A DNA stretch of 36,297 nt from a candidate division WWE3 bacterium CG08_land_8_20_14_0_20_40_13 (GTDB lineage: Bacteria > Patescibacteriota > WWE3 > 0-14-0-20-40-13). The notes under the pieces were generated by a model, which was not told the DNA's origin, ran no database searches, and worked only from the letters and a program-made list of their open reading frames with translations. The position numbers were made by a program, and so were the translations under genes. Each line of letters opens with the position of its first letter. The stretch's first letter is position 1. Below are positions 8,075 through 14,995 of this stretch, one piece after another. The stretch lies in assembly GCA_002774285.1 (NCBI GenBank), contig PEYT01000021.1, positions 1 through 36,297 of the forward strand, in the 5' to 3' direction.

Positions 8075-9142
8075 CTACTGGATAAGTTTTGAGATTTCGA
8101 GGTACATCTTCTCGGTAGCGTCTAGTGGAACATTCCCGTATGTTTTCTTTTTACTACAAACTTTGACTAAATCATCAACCGACTTTTTGAATCCGTCGAT
8201 TGTTAATAGTACCTCATTAAGAATTACGCATGGAAAAAACTCTACAGCCTTTTTGGCATTTTCCTCTTGTTCATTTTGCGATACCCAAGAAAGAGGAACA
8301 AGAATAGCGGGGATTTTTAGATAACAAAGTTCATAGGTAATATGGGCACCAGAGCGAGACAGCAAAAAGTCAGCTGTAGACAAAACCTTTTTGTAAGTAT
8401 CCCCAAAAGCATAATCAAAAGCCCAGTATTTACTTTGGCCGTACTTTTCCATAAAGGACTGCGCCTTTTGATAGTCGTCGTTTTGGCTATTTTTGGCGGT
8501 TTGGTGAATAATTCTAAAATCTTTAACTTTAAGAAGATTATCTATATTGTCAAAAACAAATTGGTTAAAGGCGTGGCTTGCTTGCTTTCCACCGGTAATA
8601 AAAACTGTTTTAAATTCCCTTGAGTTCCCGCGAGGTTTTATGGATAAAATCTCTTCCCGTAACGGTAACCCCACATATTGGTATTTTGGTGATGTTATTT
8701 TTGGGAGCCATGACAAAAAAATTATGTCTGCGACCTTGGCAATAACTCTATTGGCCATTCCCATGGTAACAGTTTGTTCATGGGTAACTATTTTTATTCC
8801 AAGAATTTTTGCGGCAAGGCACAACGGGACAGCTAAATACCCCCCAAAAGAGACAAGGATACAAGGTCGGTATTTGATAAGTATTAGGAAAGACCAAGTG
8901 AGAGAACCAAAAAGATAAAGGTATTTAAGAGGGTTATTGTTTTTGTAAAACTTTGGAGAAACAAAATTGATAAAACTAAACCCTAAAGCGGTTACTTCTT
9001 TGTACTCGCTACTTAATTCTCTGTTCCTTTTTTGCGTTACCTTATGTCCTACATAAACAATGTTGCAACCGTCATTTTTAAACTTTTTAGCTAAAGGAAT
9101 AGACGAATTATGATGTCCCCCACAAAATATGATTGTTTTCAT
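8075..9142 (-). CDS. MurG-like UDP-N-acetylglucosamine transferase (GT28-type)
   Basis: MKTIIFCGGHHNSSIPLAKKF; VSFGGYLAVPLCLAAKILGIKIVTHEQ; LLSRSGAHITYELCYLKIPAILVPLSW. Confidence 0.8.
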   Translation of the reverse strand: MKTIIFCGGHHNSSIPLAKKFKNDGCNIVYVGHKVTQKRNRELSSEYKEVTALGFSFINFVSPKFYKNNNPLKYLYLFGSLTWSFLILIKYRPCILVSFGGYLAVPLCLAAKILGIKIVTHEQTVTMGMANRVIAKVADIIFLSWLPKITSPKYQYVGLPLREEILSIKPRGNSREFKTVFITGGKQASHAFNQFVFDNIDNLLKVKDFRIIHQTAKNSQNDDYQKAQSFMEKYGQSKYWAFDYAFGDTYKKVLSTADFLLSRSGAHITYELCYLKIPAILVPLSWVSQNEQEENAKKAVEFFPCVILNEVLLTIDGFKKSVDDLVKVCSKKKTYGNVPLDATEKMYLEISKLIQ

Positions 9143-9170
9143 GATAAAAGTATAGCAAATTAAAGAGAAG

Positions 9171-9202
9171 AAGACCCAAAAAGCGTGTGCTTTTTGGGTC
9201 TT
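9171..9202. terminator. Strong hairpin, 14-bp perfect arms with 4-nt loop; probable bidirectional terminator
   Basis: AAGACCCAAAAAGC-gtgt-GCTTTTTGGGTCTT. Confidence 0.65.
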
Positions 9203-9204
9203 TA

Positions 9205-9515
9205 AAATTAGTTCCATGCTGGGTTAGCTGGGGGACGGCCCGAACTGTAAGCTGGATCTGCTAGGTGGTAGAGACATCCGACAAGCTGATAAGATCAAAT
9301 TCCAAAAGATAGGATCAGTGAAAGGAAAAGGACGAAACAGATGTTAAACGAAAACATTATCGTCGAAGAAATACTCTTGTTTAGGCTCAATATTAATAAT
9401 TAGTTAAAAAAAGGAAAAGGGCCGTGGCAAAAAACGCTATGTGAATATTACGGGCAGGTAACATTTCCTCCAGAATAGCGAGGGAGAAACAAATTTCAAA
9501 CGCAGGGGGGTAGTT
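9205..9515. ncRNA. Candidate structured non-coding RNA of unknown class (strand uncertain)
   Basis: ORF-poor intergenic DNA between a terminator-like hairpin and the RAYT palindrome; complementary segments ACGGCCC/GGGCCGT, CGCTAT/ATAGCG, GACG-ATGTT/AACAT-CGTC, CTGAT/ATCAG; A-rich loops on plus strand. Confidence 0.35.
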
Positions 9516-9518
9516 AAG

Positions 9519-10317
9519 AAATCTTCCACTTCCGAAGTGGAAGATTTATGGTTGACAAATCAACAATCATATTTAAAAATTAAAGCGCAAGGAGATACAA
9601 ATATGCCCCAAAGAATGCTCCCTCTGGTAAATTCGGAGTTTTACCATGTCTTTAACAGAGGTATTGAAAACCGTACAGTTTTTGAAAATGAGGACTACTA
9701 TCTTCGAGCGATTCAGGCGCTAGACTATTACAGACACGACTCACCACCAATAAAACTCTCAAGACTTACCGAACTTTCTGTCGGAAGGTATTTAGAAGTA
9801 ATGGAATTTCTTGAAAAGGAGAATTCTTTCTTGGTAGACATACTTTCTTATTGCTTGATGCCCAATCATTTTCACTTTTTGCTTAGGCAAAAGAAAGATA
9901 ATGGAATCGCAATTTTCTTAGCGAATTTTCAAAACAGCTATACGAGGTATTTCAATACAAAAAATAAACGACGCGGACCCATATTTCTTACTCAATTTAA
10001 GGCAAAATTGATCAAAAGCGAAAATCAGCTCTTTCATGTTTCCAGATATATCCACTTAAATCCGTATTCGGCAAAAATTGTGACAACATTAGATGAGCTG
10101 GAGAAATACCCTTGGTCATCTTTTAAAGAATATACCGAGCGCAAGGTAAAAGGAATTTGCGAAAAAGAAGCGGTATTATCTAATTTTAAAACTGGTGAAA
10201 GATATAAAAAGTTCGTTTTTGATAATGCAGATTACCAGAGAACTCTTCAAGAAATAAAACGGTTGTTGTATTAGATACCCCTTTTTCTTCCACTTCTTCC
10301 ACTTCGGAAGTGGAAGA
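9519..10317 (+). mobile_element. RAYT / IS200-IS605-like element: Y1 transposase flanked by two matching palindromes
   Basis: AAATCTTCCACTTC-c-GAAGTGGAAGATTT (9519-9547) and TCTTCCACTTC-g-GAAGTGGAAGA (10295-10317) flank the HUH transposase ORF. Confidence 0.75.
9603..10274 (+). CDS. REP-associated tyrosine transposase (Y1_Tnp / TnpA_REP)
   Basis: FYHVFNRGIENRTVFENEDYY, SYCLMPNHFHFLLRQ (HUH), HLNPYSAKIV, YPWSSFKEY; SD AAGGAG upstream of ATG 9603. Confidence 0.92.
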   Translation: MPQRMLPLVNSEFYHVFNRGIENRTVFENEDYYLRAIQALDYYRHDSPPIKLSRLTELSVGRYLEVMEFLEKENSFLVDILSYCLMPNHFHFLLRQKKDNGIAIFLANFQNSYTRYFNTKNKRRGPIFLTQFKAKLIKSENQLFHVSRYIHLNPYSAKIVTTLDELEKYPWSSFKEYTERKVKGICEKEAVLSNFKTGERYKKFVFDNADYQRTLQEIKRLLY

Positions 10318-10371
10318 GAGTTTTCTCCAGTATAACAAACCCAAATTTTTGTGGTATAGTGTTTCTCACCT

Positions 10372-10851
10372 ATGCTTTTGACACCGCATACTTTTATCGG
10401 AATGGCTATCGCCCATTTTACCGGAAGTCCTATTTTAGCCGCGCCAATTTGTTTTGTGGCGCATTTTGTGTGCGACAAAATTCCCCATTGGGATTTTTTT
10501 AGCGGAACGGAAAACGATGACGGCTCAAGAACAAAAGGCTGGCGGTTTTTTGCTTTTGTGGCGGATTTTGGACTAGCGCTTTCTATTGGATGGTTCTTTT
10601 TTTACCGTGGGGCTTTTTTGCAAAATGATCTTTTTGGAGCGATAACGCTTCTTTCCGGAGCGTTTTTTTCCAACCTCCCCGACGCTATGGAATCGCCTTA
10701 TATCTTTCACATGGATATCTACAAAAAATCCAAGTTTTTGGAAAAGTTTACTAATCTTCAAAAGAACGCACAAACACAAGCCCAACCCATTATAGGTATT
10801 ACAATCCAGCTTATTTTGTCCTTGTTTTCCGCCATTCTACTCCTAGGTTAA
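10372..10851 (+). CDS. Integral membrane protein of unknown function
   Basis: MLLTPHTFIGMAIAHFTGSPILAAPICFVAHFVCDKIPHWDFF; histidines and several TM helices; promoter TGGTATAGT upstream. Confidence 0.6.
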   Translation: MLLTPHTFIGMAIAHFTGSPILAAPICFVAHFVCDKIPHWDFFSGTENDDGSRTKGWRFFAFVADFGLALSIGWFFFYRGAFLQNDLFGAITLLSGAFFSNLPDAMESPYIFHMDIYKKSKFLEKFTNLQKNAQTQAQPIIGITIQLILSLFSAILLLG

Positions 10852-12244
10852 CAGTAACAATCAAAAAAACCGTCCCAACGCCAAACCGTACCACATCCAG
10901 ATCAATATCGCTTTCATTGGAAAGAACCGTTATCATTCCAAAAATCGCGGTCACAAGCCAATAAAACAAGGCTATCTGAGGCTTTGACCACCCCAAATCC
11001 AACATTCTATGATGAAGATGTCCGCGATCTCCCCAAAAAGGAGATTTCTTTTGCAGAATCCTTCTTAATCCCGTAACTAGAGAATCTATTAAAGGCACCA
11101 AAAGCACCATGCTAACAATATAAACTTTGGACAAAGAGAGAATGGAAAGAGCTCCAATTACAAGTCCTACTGCTGTCGCCCCAAAGCCCCATAAAATTTT
11201 TTGCGGATGCCAAGTGGCAGGCGCCAGTCCAAATGCGGAGCCGCTAGCTATTGCCGCAAGGACGGCTACACCCATTTGAGTGGGATCGTTATCGCTAACG
11301 GCAGTTTTTGCCGACGCAAGGGCGATTACAAGACAAGCAATTCCAGCAAAACCAGAAAATTGCCCATCGATGCCGTTGGACCACGATACAGCATTTGCCA
11401 AAAACACAATCCATAAAACAGCAAAAATATCCGCAAATAAAACAATACTGTGATGACCTATAAAATCAAAAGGAATAACCACACGGTCAAGAAGAATAGT
11501 GCTTCCTAAAGGGTTTTCTATATAACTTATGCCCACCCCTGCCCCTACCACAAAAAAAGCCGCCAAAAATTGCAACACCAGTCTCATTTTTGGACTGGTG
11601 TACTTTGCCCTATCATCAATAAGACCTACGATAACAAGAAGAAGAGTTCCAAGAAAAATTCCCATCAAGGGTTTAGTAAAGGGCAGAAAAAGCAAAGACA
11701 CCAAAACAAAACCAATAAAAAACGCCAGCGCCCCGCCCCGTGGCGTGGGTTTTGATAACAGCTGGGCGGGATGATGATGCGTTGCCGGATCGTCAATTAA
11801 ATTTCTGCTGTTGGCAAATCTAATAACTGACGGGGTTACAAAATAGACGGCCAAAAAGGAGATTAGCCACGGACCCACTAAATTTAAAATTTCCAGATTC
11901 CTAAAAAAATCATGAGGCGATGAGTTGTAAACTATGGAAATAAGGCAAAAAGATAAAAATACCGCCTGCAAAACCGCCACCACTCTGGAAACATCGGCCA
12001 ATTCCCTTTTCCCTTTCTTTTCCAAGTAAAAAGCTGTACCAGTGTCAATAATCAAAAAAATGACAGCGGAAACTGGGATTAAAAATAAAAACTTGGGAGC
12101 GGAAAGTTGCGCTTCTCCCCACGGTCTGGAAAAAAACAACCCCACCTGATATGGAAGACCGTTAAAGTTTAACGACAAAAAAACTGCGCTAATTAAAATT
12201 GGTAATAGCGAAAAAATAAGGTATTTTATGTTCCTTTTGTACAT
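10811..12244 (-). CDS. MraY/WecA-family undecaprenyl-phosphate glycosyl-1-phosphate transferase
   Basis: KPTPRGGALAFFIGF, GLIDDRAKYTSPKMRLVLQ, NAVSWSNGIDGQFSGFAGIACLV, GDRGHLHHRML. Confidence 0.9.
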   Translation of the reverse strand: MYKRNIKYLIFSLLPILISAVFLSLNFNGLPYQVGLFFSRPWGEAQLSAPKFLFLIPVSAVIFLIIDTGTAFYLEKKGKRELADVSRVVAVLQAVFLSFCLISIVYNSSPHDFFRNLEILNLVGPWLISFLAVYFVTPSVIRFANSRNLIDDPATHHHPAQLLSKPTPRGGALAFFIGFVLVSLLFLPFTKPLMGIFLGTLLLVIVGLIDDRAKYTSPKMRLVLQFLAAFFVVGAGVGISYIENPLGSTILLDRVVIPFDFIGHHSIVLFADIFAVLWIVFLANAVSWSNGIDGQFSGFAGIACLVIALASAKTAVSDNDPTQMGVAVLAAIASGSAFGLAPATWHPQKILWGFGATAVGLVIGALSILSLSKVYIVSMVLLVPLIDSLVTGLRRILQKKSPFWGDRGHLHHRMLDLGWSKPQIALFYWLVTAIFGMITVLSNESDIDLDVVRFGVGTVFLIVTVNLGVEWRKTRTK

Positions 12245-12248
12245 GATG

Positions 12249-13784
12249 TTAATCTTTGGACCGGAACTTGGGCGTAAAATATAAGTCTTTCATCTTCTTT
12301 CCTAACATAAATTTTGTTTCCGCGTGGATATAGGGTAAAAATCCAAAAGTTAAAAGGTTGATAATAACCAGCGGTCCCTCCAAGTATGTGGAAATTTTTT
12401 TCCACCATGGCCAATTTGCAGGCTTTGGGGCCATCATTTTATCTTTAATAAGGCTTGCCGGAACTAAAAGAATTATCGCAAAAGTCAAAACTGAACTTGT
12501 AACTTTTGGGATGGAATAAGCCAGCGGATTTTGTTTTGCAGCAGGGTTTACCGCGTACAAGACAAAAATTCCAAAAGTAATTAAAAAGACAATCGTTATC
12601 CATACGGTATAGGTTTCTACAAGATAGTAGGTTTGTGAAATTCTTTTTGAAATTGGAATTTTATGATTTTTTAAAAACCCTTTTATCGCGATAGGAAAAA
12701 CCAACACTCCCCACCCCCACCGCACCAGCTGTTTGTACTGGCTTTTATGCGAGGCCCACCATCCCGACCCCTGTACAGCGTCGGATGAAATTGGAACAAA
12801 AACACCCTCCCCGCTAAAATTGCCGTTTTTGACAAGGTACGCCCGCCAAAAGAAAGTGGTGTCATCCACCCCAAGCGATACATCCCAGAAATCCGCGTCT
12901 ATAAGAGTAGAAAGAGCGGTAGTATAGGCAGAAAATGTTTGCATGCGCGTAGGCTCTACCACCCACGCGGAGATAATTGCCATAGTAACGCTTGTTGCTT
13001 GAATTCTCATAAGTGGAGGCACATCCCAAATGTTATTGTCGTAAAGATATGCCGCAGTTTGATAAAACCTATCTCTTCTTGATGGGTCCGTTAAAAACGC
13101 GTAGGTAACACGGGAAAAATATTTAGGGTGGACTTTGGCGTCGGCATCAAATGTGGTAAAAATGTAATTTTCTAAATTTTCTCCGCGCTTTTTAAGTTGG
13201 GCAACCGCGTGTCGTCCGCCCCAATCTCTGTTGGCCGCCGCCGCTCCCACCGCTTCGCCAGCTATTCCCTTGGGATGAATGTAAAATAGAATCTCCGGAA
13301 GATCTTTTGATGATCTTTTTATCTCCTTAAGTCTTTCTTCTACCTCCCCCGCACCTCTTTCTTCGCAGGTAACGGCGACAACAATTTGCTTTTTGGGAAA
13401 ATCCGTCTCAGCAAGGCCTTTTATAGTATTTTCCAAAACCTCGTACCCTTCGTTAACGGTAGGAATTAAAACGAGATGCTTAATTTCGGAAAGATTCTTC
13501 GGAAGGTCCTTATTATTTAGAAGGGTGGGAAAATCCAATTTCTTAAGCATTCCTGCCCAATCCACGCTTATTTCTTTTTTGTATCTTTTATAACCAACAA
13601 AAGAACCAATGGTATGAACAACCGCTCGGTACACCCAAAAAAACGATAAAAAGGTAATAAAAAAGATAACGCCGCGGGGAAATCTGGGACCAAGCCACAA
13701 GGGAGAAGTCAAAACCAGCCATGTTAAAAGACCGGGGATTATTTCCAAAATTCGCTGTAGTATTTTATCGGTATCAATCTTCAT
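12249..13784 (-). CDS. Membrane glycosyltransferase family 2
   Basis: HLVLIPTVNEGYEVLENTIKGL, TFDADAKVHPKYF, QYKQLVRWGWGVLVF; C-terminal TM helices. Confidence 0.85.
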   Translation of the reverse strand: MKIDTDKILQRILEIIPGLLTWLVLTSPLWLGPRFPRGVIFFITFLSFFWVYRAVVHTIGSFVGYKRYKKEISVDWAGMLKKLDFPTLLNNKDLPKNLSEIKHLVLIPTVNEGYEVLENTIKGLAETDFPKKQIVVAVTCEERGAGEVEERLKEIKRSSKDLPEILFYIHPKGIAGEAVGAAAANRDWGGRHAVAQLKKRGENLENYIFTTFDADAKVHPKYFSRVTYAFLTDPSRRDRFYQTAAYLYDNNIWDVPPLMRIQATSVTMAIISAWVVEPTRMQTFSAYTTALSTLIDADFWDVSLGVDDTTFFWRAYLVKNGNFSGEGVFVPISSDAVQGSGWWASHKSQYKQLVRWGWGVLVFPIAIKGFLKNHKIPISKRISQTYYLVETYTVWITIVFLITFGIFVLYAVNPAAKQNPLAYSIPKVTSSVLTFAIILLVPASLIKDKMMAPKPANWPWWKKISTYLEGPLVIINLLTFGFLPYIHAETKFMLGKKMKDLYFTPKFRSKD

Positions 13785-13794
13785 AAGATGAATT

Positions 13795-14589
13795 TTACAG
13801 GCGGAAAAGCTTTTCGGCATTTTCGGAGGTAACTTCTGCCACTTCTTGAAACGCGATTCCTTTTATTTCCGCAATTTTTTCTGCAACTATTTTAACATGG
13901 GCAGGCTCATTAATTTTAATCCGGGGGTTACTTCTTAGAGGTTCCGGGGTTAAAAACGGCGCATCGGTTTCTAAGAGGATTCTTTCAAGAGGTGTATTTT
14001 TTGCCACCTCCAATATCTTCCCACCGCTTTTATAAGTTATAATTCCGTTAAAGGAAAGATAAAGACCTTCGGCCAAGGCAATTTCTGCCGTCTCCCAGTC
14101 TTCCACAAAACAATGCCAAACACCTGCGGGATGAAATTTTTTTATGTATTCCACGGTTTTATCCTTAGCGTTTCTTGAATGGATCACAATCGGTTTTCCA
14201 AGACGCCTAGAAAGGTTAAGCTGAAAAGTAAATATCATTTCCTGCTCCCCCACACTTCTCTCTTTTTCCATGGGAGGAACAGGGGAAAAATCAAAACCGC
14301 ATTCTCCAATGGCTACAACTTTTGGGGACTTGGCAAGTTCGGCCAAAAGTTCCAATTGATCGTCGACTGTTTCTTTTTGACCCGCATCGGTATCCTGAGG
14401 ATGAATTCCCACAACAGCCACTACCTTGGGATATTTCCCCGCTATAGCAACCGCTCCTTGCGCCTCTTTTAAAGAAGACGAAACACAAATTATCTTGTTG
14501 ACACCCGCGGCAGTTGCCCTTTCTATTACATCGTCCAAAGACAATCCGTAGGAATCCCATCTTAAATGGGCGTGAGTATCAATTAACAT
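13795..14589 (-). CDS. tatD: TatD family metal-dependent hydrolase
   Basis: MLIDTHAHLRWDSY, VGIHPQDTD, IGECGFDF, PIVIHSRNA, LLETDAPFLTPEPLRS. Confidence 0.93.
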   Translation of the reverse strand: MLIDTHAHLRWDSYGLSLDDVIERATAAGVNKIICVSSSLKEAQGAVAIAGKYPKVVAVVGIHPQDTDAGQKETVDDQLELLAELAKSPKVVAIGECGFDFSPVPPMEKERSVGEQEMIFTFQLNLSRRLGKPIVIHSRNAKDKTVEYIKKFHPAGVWHCFVEDWETAEIALAEGLYLSFNGIITYKSGGKILEVAKNTPLERILLETDAPFLTPEPLRSNPRIKINEPAHVKIVAEKIAEIKGIAFQEVAEVTSENAEKLFRL

Positions 14590-14971
14590 CGTGGAAACTC
14601 CAAAACAATTCCCCAATAAGTAAGACTGTTACAACCAGCATAAAATTAAGCGGAGAAAAAGCATGAAGATAGCGGAGAATTAAAAAAGAAACAAGGGCAA
14701 GGCTTAGTATAAGTCCCCTCCGCAAGCTTTTACGAAAAATATCCCGCAGTACCCAAGGCTTTAAGATTCCGCTTTTTACTTTGATTTCTTTAGGTTTTCC
14801 TTCAAGATAGGACAGGGGCAAAGAAAAAATCCCCCCAAAAAAAATCCACAGAAGCGCCAAAAACCCCCCGACTATGATGGGAGACGAGGGATCAATTGTA
14901 AAAAAGACATATAGCAATAACGCTCCAAAAAGGATTAAAATAAAAAGCACTGTTAGGATAAATCGTGGCAT
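14579..14971 (-). CDS. Hypothetical membrane protein
   Basis: 130 aa with four likely TM stretches (FILTVLFILILFGALLLYVFF etc.); directly upstream of tatD. Confidence 0.6.
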   Translation of the reverse strand: MPRFILTVLFILILFGALLLYVFFTIDPSSPIIVGGFLALLWIFFGGIFSLPLSYLEGKPKEIKVKSGILKPWVLRDIFRKSLRRGLILSLALVSFLILRYLHAFSPLNFMLVVTVLLIGELFWSFHDVN

Positions 14972-14995
14972 ATATTAGATGTTTTAAATTCTATC

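Noticed and set aside
9230-9475. Minus-strand RNase P RNA annotation
   Set aside because: Only partial motif matches; ACAGAA and GAGGAAAGTCC deviate, P1/P2 partners not found, and sense strand would be pyrimidine-rich. Kept only as a hypothesis under the ncRNA finding
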